Shown one piece after another: positions 46,901 through 59,200 of a stretch of DNA of 64,000 nt. The first letter of the stretch is position 1, and the number at the start of each line of letters is the position of its first letter. A program made the position numbers and the translations under genes. This stretch comes from Bugula neritina. Lineage: Eukaryota; Bryozoa; Gymnolaemata; Cheilostomatida; Bugulidae. Location of the stretch: the NCBI GenBank assembly GCA_964035545.1, contig CAXIUT010000183.1, positions 1,240,001 to 1,304,000 on the forward strand, given 5' to 3'. The notes beneath the pieces were generated by a model, which was given only the letters and a program-made list of their open reading frames with translations, did no database searches and was not told where the DNA came from.

Positions 46901-48656
46901 ACAACATACTGAAATACACTGTAACATATTGAAATACACTGCAAAACATTGAAATTTACTGCAACATAACAAAATATATGGTAAACTACTGAAATAGACT
47001 TTAACACATTGAAAAATACTGCAACATACTGAAATATACTGTAACACACTGAAGTATACTGCAACATACTGAAATACACTGTAACATACTGAAATACACT
47101 GCAACATACTGAAATACACTGCTACATACTGAAATATACTGCAACGTACTGCAACATACTCCAGCATACTGAAATACACTGTAACATACTGAAATACACT
47201 GCAACATACTACCGCATATTGAAATACACTGCAACACATTGAAATGTACTGCAACATACCGAAATATATGGTAAACTACTAAAATATACTGTAACATATT
47301 GAAAAATACTGCAACATACTGAAATATACTGCGACACCTAGCAATATACTGTAACATACTGAAATATGCTCTAGCACACTGAAATACAATGCAACTTACT
47401 GAAATATACTGCAACATACTTAAATACACTGCAACAACCTACAATATGCTGAAATACACTGTAACATATTGAAATACACTGCAACACTTTGAAATATACT
47501 GCAACATACCGAAATATATGGTAAACTACTGCAACATACTACAACATATTGAAATACACTGCAACACATTGAAGTATACTGCAACATACCTAAATATACG
47601 GTAATATACTGAAATATACTGTAACACATTGAAAAATACTGCAACATACTGAAATATACTGTAACACACCGAAATATACTGCAACATACTGAAATACACT
47701 GTAACATACTGAAATATACTGTAACATACTGAAATACACTGCTACATACTGAAATATGCTGCAACATACTGCAACATACTGAAATAAACTGCAACATACT
47801 ACAACATATTGAAATACACTGCAACACATTGAAATATACTGCAACATACCTAAATATACGGTAATACACTGAAATTCACTGTAACGCATTGCAAAATACT
47901 GCAACATACTGAAATTCACTGCGACACACTGAAATACGCTGCAAAATACTACAACATACTGAAATAAACTGTAACATATTGAAATACGGTGCAACACATT
48001 GAAAAATACTGCAACATACTGAAATTTACTGTAACACACTGAAATATACTGCAACATACTGAAATACACTGTAACATACTGAAATATACTGCAACATACT
48101 GAAATACACTGCTACATACTGAAATATACTGCAACATACTGCAACATACTGCAATACACTGTAACATACTGAAATACACTGCAACATACTACAACATATT
48201 GAAATACACTGCAACACATTGAAATACACTGCAACTTACCGAATATATGGTAAACTACTGAAATATACTGTAACGCATTGAAAAATACTGCAACATACTG
48301 AAATATATTGCGACACATTGCAATATACTGTAACATACTGAAAAATGCTGTAGCACACTGAAATATACTGCAATTCACTGAAATATACTGCAACATACTG
48401 AAATACACCGCAACATCCTACAACATACTGAAATACTTTGTAACATATTGAAATACACTGCAACACATTGAAATATACTGCAACATAACGAAATATATGG
48501 TAAACTAATGAAATATATTTTAACACATTGAAAAATACTGCAACATACTGAAATATATTTTAACACATTGAAAAATACTGCAACATACTGAAATACACTG
48601 CAACACATTGAAATATACTGCAACATACCGAAATATATGGTAAACTACTGAAATAT
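37956..48656. repeat. 10.7-kb super-repeat, copy 2 (about 10,701 bp)
   Basis: This is adjacent to copy 1 and near-identical by eye over its whole length. Its right edge is where the flank changes from AACATACTG to AACACATTG. The only clear length difference from copy 1 is the 20-bp insertion near 40.6 kb. Confidence 0.8.
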
Positions 48657-48875
48657 ACTGTAACACATTGAAAAATACTGCAACATACTGAAATACACTG
48701 TAACATACTGAAATAAACTGCAACATACTACAAAACATTGAAATACACTGCAACAAAGTGAAATATACTGCAACATACCTAAATATACGGTAATATACTG
48801 AAATTCACTGTAACGCATTGCAAAATACTGCAACATACTGAAATTCACTGCGACACACTGAAATACGCTGCAAAA
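46897..48875. repeat. 1,979-bp tandem repeat, unit 1
   Basis: Repeated directly at 48876-50873 with a constant 1,979-bp offset. It overlaps the end of the second 10.7-kb copy, so this duplication postdates or straddles that boundary. The length equals 198 decamers minus one base. Confidence 0.8.
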
Positions 48876-50873
48876 TACTACAACATACTGAAATACACTG
48901 TAACATATTGAAATACACTGCAAAACATTGAAATTTACTGCAACATAACAAAATATATGGTAAACTACTGAAATAGACTTTAACACATTGAAAAATACTG
49001 CAACATACTGAAATATACTGTAACACACTGAAGTATACTGCAACATACTGAAATACACTGTAACATACTGAAATACACTGCAACATACTGAAATACACTG
49101 CTACATACTGAAATATACTGCAACGTACTGCAACATACTCCAGCATACTGAAATACACTGTAACATACTGAAATACACTGCAACATACTACCGCATATTG
49201 AAATACACTGCAACACATTGAAATGTACTGCAACATACCGAAATATATGGTAAACTACTAAAATATACTGTAACATATTGAAAAATACTGCAACATACTG
49301 AAATATACTGCGACACCTAGCAATATACTGTAACATACTGAAATATGCTCTAGCACACTGAAATACAATGCAACTTACTGAAATATACTGCAACATACTT
49401 AAATACACTGCAACAACCTACAATATGCTGAAATACACTGTAACATATTGAAATACACTGCAACACTTTGAAATATACTGCAACATACCGAAATATATGG
49501 TAAACTACTGCAACATACTACAACATATTGAAATACACTGCAACACATTGAAGTATACTGCAACATACCTAAATATACGGTAATATACTGAAATATACTG
49601 TAACACATTGAAAAATACTGCAACATACTGAAATATACTGTAACACACCGAAATATACTGCAACATACTGAAATACACTGTAACATACTGAAATATACTG
49701 TAACATACTGAAATACACTGCTACATACTGAAATATGCTGCAACATACTGCAACATACTGAAATAAACTGCAACATACTACAACATATTGAAATACACTG
49801 CAACTCATTGAAATATACTGCAACATACCTAAATATACGGTAATACACTGAAATTCACTGTAACGCATTGCAAAATACTGCAACATACTGAAATTCACTG
49901 CGACACACTGAAATACGCTGCAAAATACTACAACATACTGAAATAAACTGTAACATATTGAAATACACTGCAACACATTGAAAAATACTGCAACATACTG
50001 AAATTTACTGTAACACACTGAAATATACTGCAACATACTGAAATACACTGTAACATACTGAAATATACTGCAACATACTGAAATACACTGCTACATACTG
50101 AAATATACTGCAACATACTGCAACATACTGCAATACACTGTAACATACTGAAATACACTGCAACATACTACAACATATTGAAACACACTGCAACACATTG
50201 AAATACACTGCAACTTACCGAATATATGGTAAACTACTGAAATATACTGTAACGCATTGAAAAGTACTGCAACATACTGAAATATATTGCGACACATTGC
50301 AATATACTGTAACATACTGAAAAATGCTGTAGCACACTGAAATATACTGCAATTCACTGAAATATACTGCAACATACTGAAATACACCGCAACATCCTAC
50401 AACATACTGAAATACTTTGTAACATATTGAAATACACTGCAACACATTGAAACATACTGCAACATAACGAAATATATGGTAAACTAATGAAATATATTTT
50501 AACACATTGAAAAATACTGCAACATACTGAAATATATTTTAACACATTGAAAAATACTGCAACATACTGAAATACACTGCAACACATTGAAATATACTGC
50601 AACATACCGAAATATATGGTAAACTACTGAAATATACTGTAACACATTGAAAAATACTGCAACATACTGAAATACACTGTAACATACTGAAATAAACTGC
50701 AACATACTACAAAATATTGAAATACACTGCAACAAAGTGAAATATACTGCAACATACCTAAATATACGGTAATATACTGAAATTCACTGTAACGCATTGC
50801 AAAATACTGCAACATACTGAAATTCACTGCGACACACTGAAATACGCTGCAAAATACTACAACATACTGAAAT
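48876..50873. repeat. 1,979-bp tandem repeat, unit 2
   Basis: Tandem copy of 46897-48875. The match ends near 50873, where AAATAAACTG replaces AAATACACTG. Confidence 0.78.
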
Positions 50874-51614
50874 AAACTGTAACATATTGAAATACACTGC
50901 AACACATTGAAATATACTGCAACATACTGAAATACACTGCTACATACTGAAATATACTGCAACGTACTGCAACATACTCCAGCATACTGAAATACACTGT
51001 AACATACTGAAATACACTGCAACATACTACCACATATTGAAATACACTGCAACACATTGAAATGTACTGCAACATACCGAAATATATGGTAAACTACTAA
51101 AATATACTGTAACACATTGAAAAATACTGCAACATACTGAAATATACTGCGACACCTAGCAATATACTGTAACATACTGAAATATGCTCTAGCACACTGA
51201 AATACAATGCAACTTACTGAAATATACTGCAACATACTGAAATACACTGCAACATCCTACAATATGCTGAAATACACAGTAACATATTGAAATACACTGC
51301 AACACTTTGAAATATACTGCAACATACCGAAATATATGGTAAACTACTGCAACATACTACAACATACTGAAATACACTGCAACACATTGAAATATACTGC
51401 GACATACCTAAATATACGGTAATATACTGAAATATACTGTAAAACATTGAAAAACACTGCAACATACTGAAATATACTGTAACACATCGAAATATACTGC
51501 AACATACTGAAATACACTGTAACATACTGAAATACACTGCTACATACTGAAATATACTGCAACATACTACAACATATTGAAATACACTGCAACACATTGA
51601 AATATACTGCAACA

Positions 51615-51616
51615 TA
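51615..51616. repeat. TA target-site duplication, left of MITE
   Basis: The uninterrupted array reads AACATACCTAAATATACGG at many places. Here it is split as AACATA / element / TACCTAAAT, so TA is duplicated exactly. Confidence 0.9.
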
Positions 51617-51635
51617 CACAGGATAGTTAAGGGCA
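51617..51635 (+). repeat. MITE left terminal inverted repeat
   Basis: CACAGGATAGTTAAGGGCA is perfectly inverted at 52353-52371. The match resumes after one mismatch (position 20) for two more bases. Confidence 0.93.
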
Positions 51636-51687
51636 ACCTTTCAGTTCTAGCTGCTATGCTGATGATGCATTGTTATCGTATAAGAAA

Positions 51688-51780
51688 TCAGTCCCAGTAA
51701 AATAAAATCTTACCTAATTGTGCTAGAATCAAAATTTACAAACTATGTTGTAGATAGCTTTCTTCCTCAGCGCGGTTTTT
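51688..51780. repeat. MITE internal duplicate, left arm
   Basis: TCAGTCCCAGTAAAAT begins at 51688 and 51868. CAGCGCGGTTTTT begins at 51768 and 51948. Both pairs are exactly 180 bp apart. Sequence between the anchors is diverged, so this is an old internal tandem duplication with two conserved boxes. Confidence 0.75.
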
Positions 51781-51867
51781 TTGGAATTTTTAATCTTTCA
51801 TTTTTTGGCTAGGCTACAGACAAAAAACTACCCTTTTTCTCCTATTTTTAGCTGAAAAAACATCATG

Positions 51868-51960
51868 TCAGTCCCAGTAAAATATCTCAGCAGGAAAACA
51901 TAATATCTGAAAAAAGAAAACACTGTTGGAATCCTGAGATGTTTCTGCAGCGCGGTTTTT
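51868..51960. repeat. MITE internal duplicate, right arm
   Basis: Second arm of the 180-bp-period duplication, with the same two conserved boxes at 51868 and 51948. Confidence 0.75.
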
Positions 51961-52352
51961 GTAATGTTTTTAATAGCTTTTATAGATTTTCTATAAATTA
52001 GTGATTTATACGCTGAAAATGAGATAATTTTTCTTTACTAATAAGCACTGCGCATCACTTCACGCTTCAGTGAACGCGTAGAGATGGGAAGATATTGGCT
52101 TGTCCATTACTAATTACAGACCTGCTAGCCTACAAGCTAGTGAATAGCTTGGTGTCTAATTCATTTATAGAGTAGCCACAATGGAATGTTGATATATAAT
52201 GCAGCCCTAATTGAGCTTGCTGTTTATTGGTCATAGTCTAATATTAGGCTAAACATACACAGGCAGGCAACACGCATGCCACCCACAGAACAATATTATA
52301 GCAAGAACCTAGACTACATTGTGAGCTAAATTTATGATATTCTTAGTAAGGA

Positions 52353-52371
52353 TGCCCTTAACTATCCTGTG
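52353..52371 (-). repeat. MITE right terminal inverted repeat
   Basis: Reverse complement of 51617-51635, perfect over 19 bp, followed by the TA duplication. Confidence 0.93.
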
Positions 52372-52373
52372 TA
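52372..52373. repeat. TA target-site duplication, right of MITE
   Basis: TA follows the right terminal repeat and continues into the normal array landmark CCTAAATATACGG. Confidence 0.9.
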
Positions 52374-55300
52374 CCTAAATATACGGTAATATACTGAAAT
52401 TCACTGTAACGCATTGCAAAATACTGCAACATACTGAAATTCACTGCGACACACTGAAATACGCTGCAAAATACTACAACATACTGAAATAAACTGTAAC
52501 ATGTTGAAATACACTGCAACACATTGAAAAATACTGCAACATACTGAAATATACTGTAACACACTGAAATATACTGCAACATACTGAAATACACTGTAAC
52601 ATACTGAAATATACTGCAACATACTGAAATACACTGCTACATACTGAAATATACTGCAACATACTGCAACATACTGCAATACACTGTAAAATACTGAAAT
52701 ACACTGCAACATACTACAACATATTGAAATACACTGCAACACATTGAAATACACTGCAACTTACCGAATATATGGTAAACTACTGAAATATACTGTAACG
52801 CATTGAAAAATACTGCAACATACTGAAATATATTGCGACACATTGCAATATACTGTAACATACTGAAAAATGCTGTAGCACACTGAAATATACTGCAATT
52901 CACTGAAATATATGGTAAACTACTGAAATATACTGTAACACATTGAAAAATACTGCAACATACTGAAATACACTGTAACATACTGAAATAAACTGCAACA
53001 TACTACAACATATTGAAATACACTGCAACAAATTGAAATATACTGCAACATACCTAAATATACGGTAATATACTGAAATTCACTGTAACGCATTGCAAAA
53101 TACTGCAACATACTGAAATTCACTGCGACACACTGAAATACGCTGCAAAATACTACAACATACTGAAATAAACTGTAACATATTGAAATACACTGCAACA
53201 CATTGAAATATACTGCAACATAACAAAATATATGGTAAACTACTGAAATAGACTTTAACACATTGAAAAATACTGCAACATACTGAAATACACTGTAACA
53301 TACTGAAATATACTGCAACATACTGAAAGACACTGCTACATACTGAAATATACTGCAACGTACTGCAACATACTCCAGCATACTGAAATACACTGTAACA
53401 TACTGAAATACACTGCAACATACTACCACATATTGAAATACACTGCAACACATTGAAATGTACTGCAACATACCGAAATATATGGTAAACTACTAAAATA
53501 TACTGTAACACATTGAAAAATACTGCAACATACTGAAATATACTGTAACACATCGAAATATACTGCAACATACTGAAATACACTGCAACACATTGAAATA
53601 TACTGCAACATACCTAAATATACGGTAATATACTGAAATTCACTGTAACGCATTGCAAAATACTGCAACATACTGAAGTTCACTGCGACACACTGAAATA
53701 CGCTGCAAAATACTACAACATACTGAAATAAACTGTAACATGTTGAAATACACTGCAACACTTTGAAATATACTGCAACATACCGAAATGTATGGTAAAC
53801 TACTGCAACATACTACAACATACTGAAATACACTGCAACACATTGAAATATACTGCGACATACCTAAATATACGGTAATATACTGAAATATACTGTAAAA
53901 CATTGAAAAACACTGCAACATACTGAAATATACTGTAACACATCGAAATATACTGCAACATACTGAAATACACTGTAACATACTGAAATACACTGCTACA
54001 TACTGAAATATACTGCAACATACTGCAACATACTGAAATACACAGTAACATACTGAAATAAACTGCAACATACTACAACATATTGAAATACACTGCAACA
54101 TATTGAAATATACTGCAACATACCTAAATATACGGTAATATACTGAAATTCACTGTAACGCATTGCAAAATACTGCAACATACTGAAATTCACTGCGACA
54201 CACTGAAATACGCTGCAAAATATTACAACATACTGAAATAAACTGTAACATGTTGAAATACACTGCAACACATTGAAAAATACTGCAACATACTGAAATA
54301 TACTGTAACACACTGAAATATACTGCAACATACTGAAATACACTGTAACATACTGAAATATACTGCAACATACTGAAATACACTGCTACATACTGAAATA
54401 TACTGCAACATACTGCAACATACTGCAATACACTGTAAAATACTGAAATACACTGCAACATACTACTACAACATATCGAAATACACTGCAACACATTGAA
54501 ATACACTGCAACTTACCGAATATATGGTAAACTACTGAAATATACTGTAACGCATTGAAAAGTACTGCAACATACTGAAATATATTGCGACACATTGCAA
54601 TAAACTGTAACATACTGAAAAATGCTGTAGCACACTGAAATACACTGCCATTCACTGAAATATACTGCAACATACTGAAATACACCGCAACATCCTACAA
54701 CATACTGAAGTACACTGTAACATATTGAAATACACTGCAACACATTGAAATATACTGCAACATACCGAAATATATCGTAAACTACTGAAATATACTGTAA
54801 CACATTGAAAAAAACTGCAACATACTGAAATATACTGTAACAAACCGAATAATACTGCAACATACTGAAATACACTGTAACATACTGAAATATACTGTAA
54901 CATACTGAAATACACTGCTACATACTGAAATATGCTGCAACATACTGCAACATACTGAAATAAACTGCAACTTACCGAATATATGGTAAACTACTGAAAT
55001 ATACTGTAATGCATTGAAAAATACTGCAACATACTGAAATATATTGCGACACATTGAAATATACTGCAACATACCTAAATATACGGTAATATACTGAAAT
55101 TCACTGTAACGCATTGCAAAATACTGCAACATACTGAAATTCACTGCGACACACTGAAATACGCTGCAAAATACTACAACATACTGAAATAAACTGTAAC
55201 ATATTGAAATACACTGCAACACATTGAAAAATACTGCAACATACTGAAATTTACTGTAACACACTGAAATATACTGCAACATACTGAAATACACTGTAAC

Positions 55301-55876
55301 ATACTGAAATATACTGCAACATACTGAAATACACTGCTACATACTGAAATATACTGCAACATACTGCAACATACTGCAATACACTGTAACATACTGAAAT
55401 ACACTGCAACATACTACAACATATTGAAATACACTGCAACACATTGAAATACACTGCAACTTACCGAATATAGGGTAAACTACTGAAATATACTGTAACG
55501 CATTGAAAAATACTGCAACATACTGAAATATATTGCGACACATTGCAATATACTGTAACATACTGAAAAATGCTGTAGCACACTGAAATATACTGCAATT
55601 CACTGAAATATATGGTAAACTACTGAAATATACTGTAACACATTGAAAAATACTGCAACATACTGAAATACACTGTAACATACTGAAATAAACTGCAACA
55701 TACTACAACATATTGAAATACACTGCAACAAATTGAAATATACTGCAACATACCTAAATATACGGTAATATACTGAAATTCACTGTAACGCATTGCAAAA
55801 TACTGCAACATACTGAAATTCACTGCGACACACTGAAATACGCTGCAAAATACTACAACATACTGAAATAAACTGT
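52374..55876. repeat. Satellite array, segment 3
   Basis: This is the same 10/20-bp satellite between the MITE and the LINE. It mixes landmark types from the first and second HOR families, for example TACTACTACAAC near 54463 and TACTCCAGCATACTG near 53370. No gene is visible. Confidence 0.96.
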
Positions 55877-56089
55877 TTTTTCTACTCTGACAATTTTTTT
55901 CCCACTCACTCTATCAATACACGTCAATCATTCATAAATCTCCCCCTTCCTCACTCTCAAACAGCAGCAGGTCACAGAAGAAACTGTTATCAGGAGGTGG
56001 CACTATGGAATGAACTGCCAATCCCTTTACGGTCAATTAGCAACCCTAATGAATTTGGGAGGAAGTTGAGGCTTTATCTGTTAGAATAG
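55877..56089 (+). pseudogene. LINE ORF2 C-terminal fragment (70 codons and stop)
   Basis: The frame is open from the left junction to TAG at 56087-56089. Its end reads ALWNELPIPLRSISNPNEF followed by a basic/leucine stretch and LLE-stop. This is the characteristic C-terminal signature of many LINE reverse-transcriptase proteins (LWN-LP-x-x-R, then F-x-x-x-L-K-x-x-L). It lies downstream of the RT domain, so the fragment has no catalytic part. It has no start codon of its own and is a dead 5'-truncated copy, although this piece carries no internal stop. Confidence 0.88.
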
Positions 56090-56260
56090 TTGTATTTTTT
56101 TTGTATTTTTCTGGATAGAGTCGCTGTCAGCTCGTGTTGGCCCGCGCATGACTAGCTAGGCTATAGCGCAATGGGCCTCATCATCGCCTCCTTGGCATTT
56201 TCTAATGTCCTTGTGTTATTAAATACCTTTGATGAAATAAACCAAACAAACAAACAAACA
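55877..56260 (+). mobile_element. 5'-truncated non-LTR retrotransposon (LINE) 3' end
   Basis: These 384 bp of unique sequence contain the last 70 codons of a LINE ORF2, a 3' UTR, an AATAAA-like motif (GAAATAAA near 56234) and a (CAAA)n tail. The homologous empty site is at 58129/58130, where AAACTGT is joined to AACATATTG. Comparing the two shows no target duplication and no deletion, apart from a 3-base ambiguity (AAC) shared by tail and target. Short simple-repeat tails without clear target duplications are typical of CR1/L2-like LINEs; the clade assignment is inference. Confidence 0.9.
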
Positions 56261-56262
56261 AA
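56243..56262 (+). repeat. (CAAA)n tail of the LINE
   Basis: About five CAAA units follow GAAATAAAC and run into the satellite. The final AAC could belong to either tail or target. Confidence 0.85.
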
Positions 56263-59200
56263 CATATTGAAATACACTGTAACATACTGAAATATACTGC
56301 AACACACTGAAATACACTGCTACATACTGAAATATACTGCAACGTACTGCAACATACTCCAGCATACTGAAATACACTGTAACATACTGAAATACACTGC
56401 AACATACTACCACATATTGAAATACACTGCAACACATTGAAATGTACTGCAACATACCGAAATATATGGTAAACTACTAAAATATACTGTAACACATTGA
56501 AAAATACTGCAACATACTGAAATATACTGTAACACATCGAAATATACTGCAACATACTGAAATACACTGCAACACATTGAAATATACTGCAACATACCTA
56601 AATATACGGTAATATACTGAAATTCACTGTAACGCATTGCAAAATACTGCAACATACTGAAATTCACTGCGACACACTGAAATACGCTGCAAAATACTAC
56701 AACATACTGAAATAAACTGTAACATGTTGAAATACACTGCAACACTTTGAAATATACTGCAACATACCGAAATGTATGGTAAACTACTGCAACATACTAC
56801 AACATACTGAAATACACTGCAACACATTGAAATATACTGCGACATACCTAAATATACGGTAATATACTGAAATATACTGTAAAACATTGAAAAACACTGC
56901 AACATACTGAAATATACTGTAACACATCGAAATATACTGCAACATACTGAAATACACTGTAACATACTGAAATACACTGCTACATACTGAAATATACTGC
57001 AACATACTGCAACATACTGAAATACACAGTAACATACTGAAATAAACTGCAACATACTACAACATATTGAAATACACTGCAACACATTGAAATATACTGC
57101 AACATACCTAAATATACGGTAATATACTGAAATTCACTGTAACGCATTGCAAAATACTGCAACATACTGAAATTCACTGCGACACACTGAAATACGCTGC
57201 AAAATACTACAACATACTGAAATAAACTGTAACATGTTGAAATACACTGCAACACATTGAAAAATACTGCAACATACTGAAATATACTGTAACACACTGA
57301 AATATACTGCAACATACTGAAATACACTGTAACATACTGAAATATACTGCAACATACTGAAATACACTGCTACATACTGAAATATACTGCAACATACTGC
57401 AACATACTGCAATACACTGTAAAATACTGAAATACACTGCAACATACTACAACATATTGAAATACACTGCAACACATTGAAATACACTGCAACTTATCGA
57501 ATATATGGAAAACTACTGAAATATACTGTAACGCATTGAAAAAGACTGCAACATACTGAAATATATTGCGACACATTGCAATATACTGTAATATACTGAA
57601 AAATGCTGTATCACACTGAAATATACTGCAATTCGCTGAAATATACTGCAACATACTGAAATACACCGCAACATCCTACAACATACTAAAATACACTGTA
57701 ACATTTCGAAATACACTGCAACACATTGAATTATACTGCAACATAACGAAATATATGGTAAACTACTGAAATATATTTTAACAAATTGAAAAATACTGCA
57801 ACATACTGAAATATACTGTAACACACTGAAGTATACTGCAACATACTGAAATACACTGTAACATACTGAAATATACTGCAACATACTGAAATACACTGCT
57901 ACATACTGAAACATACTGCAACGTACTGCAACATACTGCAGCATACTGAAATACACTGTAACATATTGAAATACACTGCAACAAATTGAAATATACTGCA
58001 ACATACCTAAATATACGGTAATATACTGAAATTCACTGTAACGCATTGCAAAATACTGCAACATACTGAAATTCACTGCGACACACTGAAATACGCTGCA
58101 AAATACTACAACATACTGAAATAAACTGTAACATATTGAAATACACTGTAACATACTGAAATATACTGCAACATACTGAAATACACTGCTACATACTGAA
58201 ATATACTGCAACGTACTGCAACATACTCCAGCATACTGAAATACACTGTAACATACTGAAATACACTGCAACATACTACCACATATTGAAATACACTGCA
58301 ACACATTGAAATGTACTGCAACATACCGAAATATATGGTAAACTACTAAAATATACTGTAACACATTGAAAAATACTGCAACATACTGAAATATACTGTA
58401 ACACATCGAAATATACTGCAACATACTGAAATACACTGCAACACATTGAAATATACTGCAACATACCTAAATATACGGTAATATACTGAAATTCACTGTA
58501 ACGCATTGCAAAATACTGCAACATACTGAAATTCACTGCGACACACTGAAATACGCTGCAAAATACTACAACATACTGAAATAAACTGTAACATGTTGAA
58601 ATACACTGCAACACTTTGAAATATACTGCAACATACCGAAATGTATGGTAAACTACTGCAACATACTACAACATACTGAAATACACTGCAACACATTGAA
58701 ATATACTGCGACATACCTAAATATACGGTAATATACTGAAATATACTGTAAAACATTGAAAAACACTGCAACATACTGAAATATACTGTAACACATCGAA
58801 ATATACTGCAACATACTGAAATACACTGTAACATACTGAAATACACTGCTACATACTGAAATATACTGCAACATACTGCAACATACTGAAATACACAGTA
58901 ACATACTGAAATAAACTGCAACATACTACAACATATTGAAATACACTGCAACACATTGAAATATACTGCAACATACCTAAATATACGGTAATATACTGAA
59001 ATTCACTGTAACGCATTGCAAAATACTGCAACATACTGAAATTCACTGCGACACACTGAAATACGCTGCAAAATACTACAACATACTGAAATAAACTGTA
59101 ACATGTTGAAATACACTGCAACACATTGAAAAATACTGCAACATACTGAAATATACTGTAACACACTGAAATATACTGCAACATACTGAAATACACTGTA

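Larger units (their letters stand above)
12417..51616. repeat. Satellite array, segment 2 (39 kb uninterrupted)
   Basis: This is the longest uninterrupted stretch of the 10/20-bp satellite. From about 12.4 to 27.3 kb it is dominated by a 1,272-bp HOR and shortened or lengthened variants. From about 27.3 to 48.7 kb it consists of two tandem copies of a 10.7-kb block. From there to the MITE it is a 1,979-bp tandem unit plus a return to the first HOR type. I see no gene, RNA or non-satellite sequence inside it. Confidence 0.97.
51617..52371. mobile_element. TA-flanked MITE (Tc1/mariner-type signature), 755 bp
   Basis: This is non-satellite, AT-rich DNA with perfect 19-bp terminal inverted repeats and a TA duplication at a site whose empty form is present elsewhere in the array. 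It has no open frame of note and no transposase motif, so it is non-autonomous. The TA duplication fits the Tc1/mariner superfamily. The terminus (CACAGG) is not the classical Tc1 CAGT, so the family is unassigned. An internal direct duplication with a 180-bp period lies in its left half. The rest of the interior shows nothing I recognise. Confidence 0.9.
55711..57963. repeat. 1,869-bp tandem repeat, unit 1, carrying the LINE insertion
   Basis: This matches 57964-59832. Offsets are 2,253 bp left of the LINE and 1,869 bp right of it; the 384-bp difference is exactly the LINE length. Apart from the insertion the two units are near-identical by eye. Confidence 0.82.

Noticed and set aside
56202-56567. 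Minus-strand open frame crossing the LINE tail
   Set aside because: It is made of satellite plus the reverse complement of the LINE 3' UTR and its CAAA tail. Not a gene.
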